This document shows, one piece after another, positions 1 through 8,525 of a stretch of DNA of 64,000 bases. The position numbers and the translations under genes were made by a program. Location of the stretch: positions 1 through 64,000 of the forward strand of contig JAHBVF010000025.1 of NCBI GenBank assembly GCA_019637685.1, in the 5' to 3' direction. This DNA comes from Caldilineaceae bacterium. Lineage in GTDB: Bacteria > Chloroflexota > Anaerolineae > Caldilineales > Caldilineaceae. The notes under the pieces are model-generated. The model did not search any database and was not told the DNA's origin. It saw only the letters and a program-made list of their open reading frames with translations. Numbering within the stretch: position 1 is the first letter of the stretch; each line of letters opens with the position of its first letter.

Positions 1-15
1 ACAGCTTGCGTTACA
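1..15. repeat. Left flanking repeat of the REP-associated transposase
   Basis: The first 15 bases (ACAGCTTGCGTTACA) are repeated exactly at 709-723 and, in inverted orientation, at 668-682. The transposase gene at 17-655 is therefore bracketed by inverted copies of the same 15-mer. The element probably continues left of the window, so only part of it is visible here. Confidence 0.75.
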
Positions 16-16
16 G

Positions 17-655
17 TTAGCGTTTCGTGTAATTCCACGGCCAATCCCGCCAAGCGGCTGCAAGACCGGCCTTGACCGGATTGTTCAGAATATATTTAAC
101 GATCCGTTCGTGTTCTTCTGTGTCCCGCACCACGTGATCGTAGCTTTCGTGATGCCAAAACGATCCTTCTCGTCCTAGAATTTCGTTCGCTTTGTAAGCC
201 GTATATCCTTTCAAAGATTGCATAATGGACGAAAGCGAGTGGGGTTTTCCGCTGTTCGAGTGTAATGGACTGAATAGGATGTGCGCGTGCGTTGGCATTA
301 TAGATAAGGTATCCAAATCGTACACATGCCCATGTCGGAAATGCAGACTCTCCATTACCATTTGGGCAATCGCTGGTTCTTCCAGCCAACGCGGGCCGTA
401 TCCGCCCGTGTCGAGATAGGCGTCCATGCGACCAAAGAAACGGCGCTGGACAGCGTATTCCATCTCACTGCGCTCCCGCAGACTGAGCGTTTTATCAAAT
501 GCTACGACAGTGTGTTCGTACTCCTCCCGTAACCGCTGGAGAATTTCCACAGGCAACGAACCTGCCAGCCGAAATGTGACAAAGAGTGTTGCATTGGCGG
601 GCTGATAATGAGGCAAATTGCGCCGGTAGAATAGACGATAATCGGTATTGCTCAT
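17..655 (-). CDS. REP-associated tyrosine transposase (RAYT, Y1/HUH family)
   Basis: A 212-residue protein of the HUH single-strand transposase family (IS200-like, TnpA_REP branch). These enzymes are known to nick and rejoin single-stranded DNA at REP palindromes. Visible hallmarks are the metal-binding HAH motif in MPTHAHILF, a downstream helix with the likely nucleophile Tyr (LKGYTAYKAN), and the family C-terminus with WHHESYDHVVR and NNPVKAGLA. The length is normal for the family. It stands alone and is flanked by inverted short repeats, as expected for a domesticated RAYT with its substrate palindromes. Start is the ATG at 655. No frameshift is visible. Confidence 0.88.
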   Translation of the reverse strand: MSNTDYRLFYRRNLPHYQPANATLFVTFRLAGSLPVEILQRLREEYEHTVVAFDKTLSLRERSEMEYAVQRRFFGRMDAYLDTGGYGPRWLEEPAIAQMVMESLHFRHGHVYDLDTLSIMPTHAHILFSPLHSNSGKPHSLSSIMQSLKGYTAYKANEILGREGSFWHHESYDHVVRDTEEHERIVKYILNNPVKAGLAAAWRDWPWNYTKR

Positions 656-667
656 ATTCCCCCCCCC

Positions 668-723
668 TGTAACGCAAGCTGTTAGCTTGCAGCAGTCAGC
701 GCAAGCTAACAGCTTGCGTTACA
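668..723. repeat. REP-like perfect palindrome next to the RAYT gene
   Basis: A 23-bp arm at 668-690 is the exact reverse complement of 701-723, with a 10-nt loop between. Its outer 15 bases match the window start. It would fold into a strong hairpin and is the probable substrate of the adjacent transposase. Confidence 0.85.
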
Positions 724-847
724 AGAGTTACGCCGGTATGGACGGAATCCCCGTAACGTCGTGGCAAGCTGCAAGATTTCCGAGTAAAAATCACATTGGA
801 TAAGGGACATGCGGTTTGACTCCTGTGGGAAATGGGAAGCTGTCTTC

Positions 848-925
848 GTCGACCGCAGACCGCCGACGGCAGACCACAATAGATGAAGATATCGGGCGCG
901 GTCGGTGGTCCGCCTTCTGCGGTCT
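848..925. repeat. Imperfect inverted repeat, GACCGC-rich dispersed element
   Basis: The stretch at 848-876 (starting GACCGCAGACCGCCGAC) pairs imperfectly with 902-925 (ending CTTCTGCGGTC). A related GACCGCCGACCGCCGAC tract lies inside the glycosyltransferase gene at 13574-13606, so this is one family of short dispersed repeats. The rest of 724-931 shows no gene. Confidence 0.5.
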
Positions 926-931
926 ACTCGA

Positions 932-2308
932 TTACAGACCGGGCTTCTGCCAGCCGCCAAAGACCTTTTCCGCGTGGGCTGCCCCGGCCAGGGCCACATC
1001 CTCTCGCCAGGGCCGGGCGGTGAACTGGACGCCAATGGGCAGCCCCTCCGGCGATGTGCCCACCCGCACCACCGCACTGGGCCAGCCGGTCAGGTTGTGG
1101 GTCATTGTATAGGTGAAGTCGGCGATGCGGTGTTCGATTTCCCCCACAGGCAGGGCCGGCCCCGCGTTGACCGGCGCGATGAGCAGGTCATAGGGCTGGA
1201 ACCAGGCCAGGGCCTCGGAGCGGAAGCGGTCTGCCCGCTCCAGAAAGCGTTCCATCTCTTCCGGGCCGAAGGCTTTGGCCGCGTGTACAAAACTCAGATT
1301 TGTCTCGTCCAGACCCGTCCCGGCCCGTTCCAGGGCCATCTTCAATCCAGCCCGCCCGGTGATGCCCAGAAACCCCCGCAACAGATCAAAGCTCTGCTCC
1401 ATTCCCGGCGGGCGGGACTCTTCCACCCGGCAGCCCGCGCCCGCCAGCGCGCCCGCCACCCGCTCCACACAGGCCGCGGTCTCGGCGGTGGGCGCGGCCA
1501 CGCCGTTGTCGGTGAAATAGGCCACCCGCAGCCCGGTCAATTCCACAGTTTGGTAGTCGCCCAGTGGCATTGGGGTGATGTACGGATCGCTCCCATCCGG
1601 CCCGCTGATGACGGAGAGCGCCAGGGCCACATCTTCCACCCGCCGGGCCAGGGGACCGACCTGCGTGAGCAGATCAGCCGGACCGCCGAAGGGAATGGCG
1701 TGGCCTGTGCGGGGAACCCGTCCGCTGGTGGGGCGGATGCCGGCGACGCCGCAGAAGTGGGCGGGCAGACGCACGCTGCCGCCGGTGTCCGTGCCCAAGT
1801 CCATGGGCGAGCCACCCGCGGCCACAATCGCGGCCGCGCCGCCGCTGCTGCCGCCGCTCATCCGCTCGGTGTTATACGGGTTGCGGGTCGCGCCAAAGAG
1901 GCGATTGTTGGTGTAGAAGGACATTGTGAATTCGGAGGTGTTTGTCTTGCCCAGCAGAATCGCGCCCGCGGCTTTCATCCGGGCCACCGCGGTGGCGTCG
2001 GTGTCGGGGACAAATGCCCGGCGGCCTACTGTCCCCCAGGTGCTGACAACGCCCGCGGTGTCGAAGGAATCTTTGATCGTCATGGGCACGCCGTGGAGGG
2101 GTCCCCACAGTTCCCCCGCGTGGAGCGCGGCGTCGGCCTGGCGTGCCTGTTCGCGGGCGTCTTCGGTCAGCGTCACCACCGCGTTCAGGGCCGGGTTCAC
2201 CTGGGCAATGCGGTGCAGGTGGGCTTCCACCACTTCCGCTGAGGAGACTTCCCGCTCCCGGATGCGCCGGGCAAGCTCCGCGGCAGAGGCGTAGATAAGT
2301 TCGGGCAT
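932..2308 (-). CDS. Amidase signature family hydrolase
   Basis: A 458-residue member of the amidase signature family, which hydrolyses C-N amide bonds with a Ser-cisSer-Lys triad. The triad is visible: Lys79 in VPMTIKD, the cis-Ser in GGSSGG (about 152-157) and nucleophile Ser178 in GTDTGGSVRLPA. Length is typical. It could be a free amidase or a GatA paralogue; the lack of neighbouring gatB/gatC argues against a role in tRNA-Gln amidation. The start is placed at the ATG at 2308, which has AAGGAT just upstream; a start at 2344 would overlap the end of the neighbouring aldolase gene. Both genes are on the same strand and are probably co-transcribed. Substrate unknown. Confidence 0.88.
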   Translation of the reverse strand: MPELIYASAAELARRIREREVSSAEVVEAHLHRIAQVNPALNAVVTLTEDAREQARQADAALHAGELWGPLHGVPMTIKDSFDTAGVVSTWGTVGRRAFVPDTDATAVARMKAAGAILLGKTNTSEFTMSFYTNNRLFGATRNPYNTERMSGGSSGGAAAIVAAGGSPMDLGTDTGGSVRLPAHFCGVAGIRPTSGRVPRTGHAIPFGGPADLLTQVGPLARRVEDVALALSVISGPDGSDPYITPMPLGDYQTVELTGLRVAYFTDNGVAAPTAETAACVERVAGALAGAGCRVEESRPPGMEQSFDLLRGFLGITGRAGLKMALERAGTGLDETNLSFVHAAKAFGPEEMERFLERADRFRSEALAWFQPYDLLIAPVNAGPALPVGEIEHRIADFTYTMTHNLTGWPSAVVRVGTSPEGLPIGVQFTARPWREDVALAGAAHAEKVFGGWQKPGL

Positions 2309-2336
2309 GGGGCTATCCTTCCATTTTTGGTTGGGT

Positions 2337-3245
2337 CTATGCAATCCACTGGAAGAAGCCGAGACTCGTCAAGTCGGCTTTGAGCGCCTCTTCCTTCTGG
2401 GGGGTCAGCGTTTGCAGGGGCAGGCGCATAGGGCCACAGTCGAAGCCCAGAAACTTCAGCACAGTTTTGAAAGCGGGCAGCCCGCCGTAGCCTGCGATCA
2501 ATCGGATCAACTGTACGGCCTGCCCCTGATACTTCTGCGCCGCGGCCATATCGTTGCGTTGGAACGCGTCGAAGACTCGCCCGAAGAGAGGCGCTGCAAA
2601 ATTGTAGGTTGTGCCCACCGCGCCCTGGGCACCCGCGCAAAGACCGCTGAGCAGCATCTCGTCCGAGCCAAAGAGCAGATTGAAGCGTCCCCTCTCCAAT
2701 TCAGCCGCGGCCTGCAAATTGTATACGTCGTGGATGCTGTATTTGGCCCCCACCAGATTGGGAATGACCCGGCTGCCCGCGGCCAGCAGATTCGCCACGT
2801 CCACCTGTACGCCGGTCATCTGGGGGATGTGATAGTAGTAGAAGGGCAGGTCCGGCGCGGCCCCGGCAATCTGGGCCAAACAGCGCACGTTGGCGTCCAG
2901 CGTGGGCGGCTTGAAATAGAACGGCGGCACGGCGGAGATGGCATCCGCGCCGATCTCCTGGGCGTGGGCGGCCAACTCCTGGGCCTCGACCAGACTTGTG
3001 TGACCCACCTGCAAGATAACTGGAACCCGGCCCCGGGTGGCCTGGACAAAGGCCGCGGCCACAGCTTTGCGCTCGGCGGTGCTCAGGGAAACGCCCTCGC
3101 CGGTGCTGCCGCAGACGTATAACCCCGTCAGTTTTTGTTCGATGAGAAAGTCTACCATCGGTTCGATTTGCCCCAGATTCAGGCTGCCGTCGGCATTCAG
3201 CGGGGTGAAAGTGGCGGGAATCAGGCCGGACAGGTGGTAGTGCAT
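2337..3245 (-). CDS. DHDPS / N-acetylneuraminate lyase family aldolase
   Basis: A 302-residue class I aldolase of the DapA/NanA superfamily, a TIM barrel that forms a Schiff base with an oxo-acid. The GSTGEGVSLS motif (46-55), the FYYYHIP catalytic Tyr region (135-141) and Schiff-base Lys168 in VGAKYS are present. YYYHIPQMTGV resembles N-acetylneuraminate lyases more than housekeeping DapA. This fits a sugar-acid catabolic role beside a sulfatase and an amidase, but that is inference. Start is the ATG at 3245, preceded by GAAAGG; longer in-frame sequence upstream is repeat-derived. Confidence 0.85.
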   Translation of the reverse strand: MHYHLSGLIPATFTPLNADGSLNLGQIEPMVDFLIEQKLTGLYVCGSTGEGVSLSTAERKAVAAAFVQATRGRVPVILQVGHTSLVEAQELAAHAQEIGADAISAVPPFYFKPPTLDANVRCLAQIAGAAPDLPFYYYHIPQMTGVQVDVANLLAAGSRVIPNLVGAKYSIHDVYNLQAAAELERGRFNLLFGSDEMLLSGLCAGAQGAVGTTYNFAAPLFGRVFDAFQRNDMAAAQKYQGQAVQLIRLIAGYGGLPAFKTVLKFLGFDCGPMRLPLQTLTPQKEEALKADLTSLGFFQWIA

Positions 3246-3289
3246 GGGTTGAGACCTTTCGAGAGATGGGGGGAAGAATATCGGTTCGT

Positions 3290-3500
3290 CTATTTTCAAC
3301 GCAAAGACGCGAAGATGCAAAGGCGCGAATTGCCAGTAGCCGCGTTGAAAAGAGCCACTGATAAACTCTGATGAACGCTGATAATATCTGCGAAATCTGC
3401 GCCCTCTGCGAAATCTGCGTTCCATTTTTCACCGGTAACGCCAAGCAAGATTTTGAATGCAGATTGACGCCGATGAACACAGATTACACAGAGAAGAATC
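3290..3500. repeat. Short dispersed repeats in the aldolase/sulfatase gap
   Basis: The 289-nt gap between the aldolase and sulfatase genes holds repetitive low-complexity DNA: a CGCAAAGACGCGAAG-type tract near 3300, CTGATAAACTCTGATG-type tracts near 3357-3382, and two copies of TCTGCGAAATCTGCG-like sequence at about 3386-3420. No gene is seen. Such micro-repeats recur elsewhere in the window and look like non-autonomous palindromic elements. Confidence 0.45.
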
Positions 3501-3534
3501 CGTCAATTCTGTCGTTCGTCATATAGAAATTGTG

Positions 3535-5277
3535 CTATTCCTGGCGGATGTATACGTAATACGCGCCCAGATCGTCGCCCGCGTCCGTGTGGAACCAGCT
3601 TTGCAGATGGGCCGGACCCGGGGGCAATTCCAGGGCGAAGACCGCACCCGCCATCCCATCCGCCACCGGCTGCTCGGCCCGCTGACCCGCGAGGGCAATG
3701 GCCGCCCGCTGCACGGGAATCGCAACCCCACCGCCGAAGCCGCTCTCGACGGTCAGTTGACCCAACGGGACCGGCGCACCGGGGATGGCCTCGCTGATCG
3801 CCCGTCCCTCTTTCAGCGGCCAGCGGCGCAGCTCAAATGTGTAGCGGCCAGCCTCGACTATCTCCACCTCCCAATAGCCGTTGCAACGCAAGCCCGCCCG
3901 CACATCGGCCTGATGCCAGGCGGTTTCGCACTCGTCATTGCGCCAGTCGTGGCTGTTCAGGCGTAGGGTCCGCGCGCCTTCGCCGCCGATGGGGATGGGA
4001 ATTTCGCTGTCGAACTGGACCGACACCCGCTCCCACCAGCGCTCGTAGGCGGTGCGCAGTTCCGCCACCACCGCCGGATGTTCTGCTGCCACATCCCGCG
4101 CCTGCCCCGGATCGACCGGCATATCGTAGAGTTCCGCGCCATTCACCAGCCGCCAGCGGTCGGTCATCACCGCGCTCTTGCGCCATTTGAGCGGATAGGC
4201 CAGCCGCTGGGAATCGGTGACCAGTGCCCGATCCGGCCAGTCGGTTGCCGCACCGGTCAGCAGCGGGGCCAGGGATTGGCCGTCGAAATCGTAGGCCGCC
4301 GGGTCGTCTATGCTGCACAGGTCGAGAAGAGTGGGCAGAATATCCACATTAGCGCTGATGCGGTCCACATCCCGCCCGCTTGTCAGCCCGCCACCGGGCC
4401 AGTGGACAAAGCAGGGGGTGCGGTGGCCGCCGTCGTATTCCGAATTCTTCTTGCCTCGCATCCCCGCGTTGAAACCGCTGGTGACGAAGTGACGCTCGTC
4501 CACTTCTACGCCGCCGCCGGAGCCGTTGTCGGTCATAAAGATCAGAATCGTATTCTCGGCCAGCCCCCACTCGGCCAGTTTGGCCCGCAGCACCCCCACA
4601 TTTTCGTCGATGCAACTCACCATCCCGTAGTAGTTGGCCCGGTCCGCGTGGGGGGTGCTGTCCAGATAGGGCGCAGAATAGCGGGGGTGGACCAGATGGG
4701 GGCTGTGGGGTGCGTTGGTGGGAATGTAGCAAAGGAAGGGACGTTTCCGGTTGCGCTCGATGAAGTCCAGCCCGTGGCGAAACCAGACATCTGTGCAGTA
4801 GCCGTCCTGGGCGACCCAGTGCTCTCCGTCCCAATAGCTATCGTCGAAATAGTCGTTGCCCCAGTAGTCGGGGGTCTGGCCCACACCGCCGCCGCCGTGG
4901 ACCAGCACTTCGTCAAAGCCCCGGTCCTGGGGGCGATAGGGGAAGTTGTCGCCCAGATGCCACTTGCCGAAGATGCCGGTGACGTAGCCCGCGCGGCTGA
5001 AGAAATCGGCCAGGCTGATCTCGTCCTGGCGCAGGAGGGAGCGACCCCCAATCGTATGCCAGACACCGGTGCTATTCGCATAGTGACCGGTGAGCAGCCC
5101 GGCGCGTGTGGGCGCGCAGGTCGGCCCCACGTGATAGTTGGTCAGGCGCACGCTTTCGCCGTGCAGCCTGTCCAGGTGGGGCGTGCGCACCAGCGGATTG
5201 CCGTGGCAGGCCAGGTCGCCGTAGCCCTGATCGTCGGTCAAAACAAAAACTACATTGGGGCGGGTAGGGGTGTCCAT
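3535..5277 (-). CDS. Type I sulfatase (arylsulfatase family)
   Basis: A 580-residue sulfatase that would hydrolyse sulfate esters after conversion of its active-site Cys to formylglycine. The signature CAPTRAGLLTG is present with Cys54, as are the N-terminal metal-binding Asp pair (LTDDQGYGDL), GKWHLG and a later DNGSGGG. The C-terminal 100 residues form an extra beta-rich region. No anaerobic maturase (AslB) is in the window. No clear signal peptide, so it is probably cytoplasmic unless the start is misplaced. The ATG at 5277 has GGAG six bases upstream; a TTG at 5298 overlaps the stop of the upstream gene and is an alternative. Probably co-transcribed with the YbaK-like gene. Confidence 0.88.
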   Translation of the reverse strand: MDTPTRPNVVFVLTDDQGYGDLACHGNPLVRTPHLDRLHGESVRLTNYHVGPTCAPTRAGLLTGHYANSTGVWHTIGGRSLLRQDEISLADFFSRAGYVTGIFGKWHLGDNFPYRPQDRGFDEVLVHGGGGVGQTPDYWGNDYFDDSYWDGEHWVAQDGYCTDVWFRHGLDFIERNRKRPFLCYIPTNAPHSPHLVHPRYSAPYLDSTPHADRANYYGMVSCIDENVGVLRAKLAEWGLAENTILIFMTDNGSGGGVEVDERHFVTSGFNAGMRGKKNSEYDGGHRTPCFVHWPGGGLTSGRDVDRISANVDILPTLLDLCSIDDPAAYDFDGQSLAPLLTGAATDWPDRALVTDSQRLAYPLKWRKSAVMTDRWRLVNGAELYDMPVDPGQARDVAAEHPAVVAELRTAYERWWERVSVQFDSEIPIPIGGEGARTLRLNSHDWRNDECETAWHQADVRAGLRCNGYWEVEIVEAGRYTFELRRWPLKEGRAISEAIPGAPVPLGQLTVESGFGGGVAIPVQRAAIALAGQRAEQPVADGMAGAVFALELPPGPAHLQSWFHTDAGDDLGAYYVYIRQE

Positions 5278-5294
5278 ATCCTTCTCCAGAGTTG

Positions 5295-5789
5295 TCAATC
5301 TTTCCGATTCGGAGTACCATCTTTGCGCAGGGAAACGACTTCTGCATCACCCAACCCAGCCAGCAGATCCGCCGTGGAGAGAATCACAGTCGTCCCGCGC
5401 ACACCAGAGCCAATGGAGACTTCCGTCTGCTCGGCCACACTGACATCCACCAGCACAGGCATCGGTGTTGGCAGGCCAAAGGGTCCCACCGCGCCGATGG
5501 CATAGCCGGTGACTGCCTGCACTTCGTCCCGGTCCGCGGTGGTCAGGCGCGAGACGCCCAAGTGGGCGCGCAACGCGGCCCAGTCAATCTGCGCGGGACC
5601 CGCGGCCAGCACCAGCACATAACGGCCTTCTTTCCAGCGGAAGAGCAGACTGCGTACCACCTGTTCCGGGGTCTGTCCCCGCTCCGCGGCGGCCTGTTCC
5701 AAGGAATTGACCGGCCCCGGATGGACGAAGAGCCGGTGGGGGATGCCGAGAGCGGTGAGGGCGAGAGAGACGGGGGGAGTGGGTGGCAT
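5295..5789 (-). CDS. YbaK/EbsC-type aminoacyl-tRNA deacylase
   Basis: A 164-residue YbaK/ProX-type editing domain. Such freestanding domains hydrolyse mischarged aminoacyl-tRNAs in trans, for example Cys-tRNA(Pro). Family features are an N-terminal helix region, the buried Lys ([10 protein letters not shown]) and the Gly-rich [12 protein letters not shown] loop. Length is normal. The ATG at 5789 is preceded by AAAAGGAT. The in-frame sequence upstream of that start encodes the repeat-derived AARSTQY seen also inside the glycosyltransferase gene, so it should not be included. The stop overlaps a possible TTG start of the sulfatase. Confidence 0.8.
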   Translation of the reverse strand: MPPTPPVSLALTALGIPHRLFVHPGPVNSLEQAAAERGQTPEQVVRSLLFRWKEGRYVLVLAAGPAQIDWAALRAHLGVSRLTTADRDEVQAVTGYAIGAVGPFGLPTPMPVLVDVSVAEQTEVSIGSGVRGTTVILSTADLLAGLGDAEVVSLRKDGTPNRKD

Positions 5790-5819
5790 ACTGTATCCTT
5801 TTGGCGTGACGAGCGGTCT

Positions 5820-5850
5820 GTATTGTGTGCTGCGTGCTGCGTAAGTAGTG
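5820..5850. repeat. GTGCTGCGTGCTGCGT dispersed micro-repeat
   Basis: TGTGCTGCGTGCTGCGTAAG lies just upstream of the YbaK-like gene. Near-identical copies lie inside the glycosyltransferase gene (12787-12877) and, more diverged, near 44097-44116. It is one of several short repeat families scattered through the window. Confidence 0.6.
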
Positions 5851-5973
5851 ACAATACTGGCGCACTCTGATATTTTTTGTGTAGTGGCGAACGCGGGTTT
5901 TTGCACCACAATTCTTTTTTTCTACCAGCCAAACACTTCACTGCCTAGGCAGCACGCAACCCGGAGCAAAGCA

Positions 5974-6957
5974 ATGAAAATCCTCATCACAGGCATCACC
6001 GGACGGATCGGTTCCCAGTTGGCCCACAAATTGGTGGCAGACGGCCACGACGTGCGCGGGTTGGTCTGGCCCCAGGACCCCACAGTCGAGCGGCTGGCCG
6101 GTCTGCCCACCGAACTGTTCGAAGGCTCGCTGACCAATGCAGACGACGTGAATCGGGCCGTGGCCGGGGTGGAGGCGGTCTGTCATCTGGGCGCGGCCTT
6201 CCAGGCGGGCGGGCCGTTCACCAACGACGACTATATGGAAATTAACGTCAAAGGCACATTTTATATGCTGGAAGCCGCTGTTGCCAACGCCGCCACCCTG
6301 CGCCACTTTTTCTTTGCCAGCAGCGACGCGCTCTACAGCAAATATCTGCCCGGCGGCATCCCGGAGCCGATCCGGGAAGACGAATTCCCTTTGGAACCGG
6401 GGGGAATGTACGCGCTGACAAAGCTGCTGGGCGAAGACCTCTGCCAGGGCTATCTGCGCAGCCAGAACCTGCCCGTGACAATCTTCCGTTTTGCCATGAC
6501 CCTGGGCGGGGCGGAAATTTTGAATTGGCCCCAGTTCTACGCGTCCCACTACGCCAAAGCCTATGCGGGTCAAAGCAGCCCCGCGGCCAAAGCAGTCTAC
6601 GCCCAATTGCAGGCCGCGCTTGCAGAGAATCCGAAAACGCTGATTGTCGCGCGGGATGAAAATGGGCGGGCCTACAAAAAGCACATTGCCTACGCCGACG
6701 ATATTGTGGCCGGTTTCCCCGCGGCCCTGGGCAAACCCCAGGCGGTCGGCGGCACCTTCCAACTGGCCGCGCCAGAACCCTTCACCTGGGATGTGGCCGT
6801 GCCCTATCTGGCTGAAAAGCTGGGGCTACCTTTTGTTGATGTGCGACTGGCCGACGCCACGCCTACTTTCTACGAATTCGACCTTTCCGCCAGCCGCAAC
6901 ACACTGGGCTACGCGCCTCAATACAACATCCAACGGATGATCGACGCCGCGTTGTAG
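5974..6957 (+). CDS. NAD(P)-dependent epimerase/dehydratase (extended SDR)
   Basis: A 327-residue extended short-chain dehydrogenase. The Rossmann motif GITGRIG (7-13) and catalytic Tyr146-x3-Lys150 (YALTK) are visible, with a Ser pair at about 117 (FFASSDAL). Members oxidise or epimerise nucleotide sugars or related substrates; the substrate cannot be told. The ATG at 5974 follows GGAG with 7-nt spacing. It is transcribed away from the YbaK/sulfatase operon and convergent with the MFS gene, with a hairpin between. Confidence 0.85.
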   Translation: MKILITGITGRIGSQLAHKLVADGHDVRGLVWPQDPTVERLAGLPTELFEGSLTNADDVNRAVAGVEAVCHLGAAFQAGGPFTNDDYMEINVKGTFYMLEAAVANAATLRHFFFASSDALYSKYLPGGIPEPIREDEFPLEPGGMYALTKLLGEDLCQGYLRSQNLPVTIFRFAMTLGGAEILNWPQFYASHYAKAYAGQSSPAAKAVYAQLQAALAENPKTLIVARDENGRAYKKHIAYADDIVAGFPAALGKPQAVGGTFQLAAPEPFTWDVAVPYLAEKLGLPFVDVRLADATPTFYEFDLSASRNTLGYAPQYNIQRMIDAAL

Positions 6958-6981
6958 GGGGCGAGATTGACGATGCGGAGG

Positions 6982-7030
6982 TTTGAGAGTGGGCAGCGAT
7001 ACGCCACACCGGCCACTGCCCACCCTCAAA
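6982..7030. terminator. Bidirectional hairpin between convergent genes
   Basis: The 15-nt arms at 6982-6996 (TTTGAGAGTGGGCAG) and 7016-7030 (CTGCCCACCCTCAAA) pair with one mismatch and are followed by TTTT. The hairpin sits between the convergent epimerase and MFS genes, as expected for a shared terminator. Confidence 0.6.
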
Positions 7031-7054
7031 TTTTCGATCTTAAATCTCCGCTCG

Positions 7055-8317
7055 CTAATCCGGTTCAGATTCTCCGTTGCCAAAGTGGCGGATGCCCGGC
7101 AGGAGAATCACCACCAGCACGATTGCCACCGAAGCCACAATCGCCTGCAAGCCAATGCCCAACGGCGCGCCCAGCCATTCCACCAGTCCACCGCTTTGCA
7201 ACTTGCCTATTGGCCCCATCCCAATCGCCAACACAATCGCGCCCATAGCTCGCCCTCGCATCTCATCCGGCGCGGCCATGAGCACAATCGCGCTTTGCAT
7301 GATGCCGAAGCTGGCCTGGCCCAGCCCCACAACCGCCAGCATGGCAAAAGAGAAAGCAAAGTTGCCGCTAAAGGCAAAGACGGCCAGGGCTACACACTCG
7401 GCAAAAGTCCCCACCATAAAAATCCAGCCGTAGCCCACCCGGTTGCGCAGCCGGTTGACCAGATAGAGACCGACAAACGAGCCGACGCCCGCGGCCCCAC
7501 CCAATATACCCATCCCTATGGGTCCCTGCTGCAGAATATCTTTGGCGAAGATAGGCAGGAAATTGCCATAGGAGAAGATGAGAAGATTCATCAGCGCTGT
7601 GGTGATGGCGACGGCCAAAATGGCCTGATCGTGGCGCACATAGCTCAGCCCTTGGCGCATTTGGGTGAGGACGGGGGTTCTGTCGGGCATGGCCGTGCGC
7701 GCGAGCGGGTCTTTGGAGAGGCCCAGGAGAAGGAGAAAGGCGACAAAGGACATGCCCGCCAGGACAAGGAAACTGCCTGTGGAGCCAGCGACAGCCAGAA
7801 TCCACCCAACCAGAAACGGGCCGACTGTGCGGGCCACCCCCTGGCCCAGATTCTCCAACAGAATGGCATCGACGGTTTTGCGCTTGCCCACCATATCCGG
7901 GACCAGCGCGCGGCGGTTGGGCCAGTCCAGCGCCCAGGATGTGCCCAACACCAGTGCGGAAACCACCAGATGCCAATAGGCGATGTGCCCGGTGACGAGC
8001 AAAATCGCCACCGCTGCATAGGCAGCAAAGGTGATTCCCTGCATCCAGACAATTGTGGCCCGACGCCCCAGACGGTCGGCCACCAGCCCGGAAAGATTGC
8101 CGCAGATCAGAAAAGGGACCGAGCGGCAGAAGCCCACAACTGCCACCAGCCAGGCCGAACCGGTCAGCTCCAGCACCAGCCAGCCCACCACCAACACTTC
8201 CATATACAGGGCTTGCCACCAAAGCGTATTGCTGCCCAGCAGCTTGCGGTAGTCAACCGTCTGCAGGGGGGAGAGAATGCCCGAACGCCAGCGGGGGTGG
8301 TCGAGGAATTGGATCAT
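7055..8317 (-). CDS. MFS transporter (drug-exporter-like)
   Basis: A 420-residue polytopic membrane protein with about 11-12 hydrophobic segments. The MFS loop 2-3 signature GLVADRLGRRATIV is clear. Overall it resembles the EntS/MFS_3 group of proton-driven exporters, like the second MFS gene at 41124. Substrate unknown. The ATG at 8317 is chosen because the protein then starts just before the first membrane segments; upstream in-frame sequence is not conserved-looking and the RBS is weak. Divergent from the beta-propeller lipoprotein gene. Confidence 0.85.
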   Translation of the reverse strand: MIQFLDHPRWRSGILSPLQTVDYRKLLGSNTLWWQALYMEVLVVGWLVLELTGSAWLVAVVGFCRSVPFLICGNLSGLVADRLGRRATIVWMQGITFAAYAAVAILLVTGHIAYWHLVVSALVLGTSWALDWPNRRALVPDMVGKRKTVDAILLENLGQGVARTVGPFLVGWILAVAGSTGSFLVLAGMSFVAFLLLLGLSKDPLARTAMPDRTPVLTQMRQGLSYVRHDQAILAVAITTALMNLLIFSYGNFLPIFAKDILQQGPIGMGILGGAAGVGSFVGLYLVNRLRNRVGYGWIFMVGTFAECVALAVFAFSGNFAFSFAMLAVVGLGQASFGIMQSAIVLMAAPDEMRGRAMGAIVLAIGMGPIGKLQSGGLVEWLGAPLGIGLQAIVASVAIVLVVILLPGIRHFGNGESEPD

Positions 8318-8525
8318 TGCACGGGTCTCTTGGGTTTCCGCTTTGGGATGGGAATTGATTGATAGACGATCTACAGAGTACAATCGACAGATAGACTCGA
8401 TTGATTCGACTCCGGGAATCGGCCACAAAGCCACTCAAATGTGGCGGTAGCTTTGGCCGCTTCCCGGATATGGGCGACGAAACCGCCCCATGAATACAGA
8501 CAATGAATTTGTCAGGAAAGGCTAA

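Noticed and set aside
905-2242. A 445-codon plus-strand frame opposite the amidase
   Set aside because: The amidase on the other strand has the complete catalytic triad; this frame has only repetitive His/Gly/Arg sequence.
3246-3425. N-terminal extension of the DHDPS-type aldolase
   Set aside because: The extra 60 residues are repeat-derived; family proteins start at the MHYHLSGL position, which has its own RBS.
4078-5505. A 475-codon plus-strand frame opposite the sulfatase
   Set aside because: The sulfatase signature on the other strand is decisive, and this frame spans two genes antisense.
5790-5909. N-terminal extension of the YbaK-like protein
   Set aside because: The extension is encoded by a dispersed repeat, and the ATG at 5789 has a good RBS.
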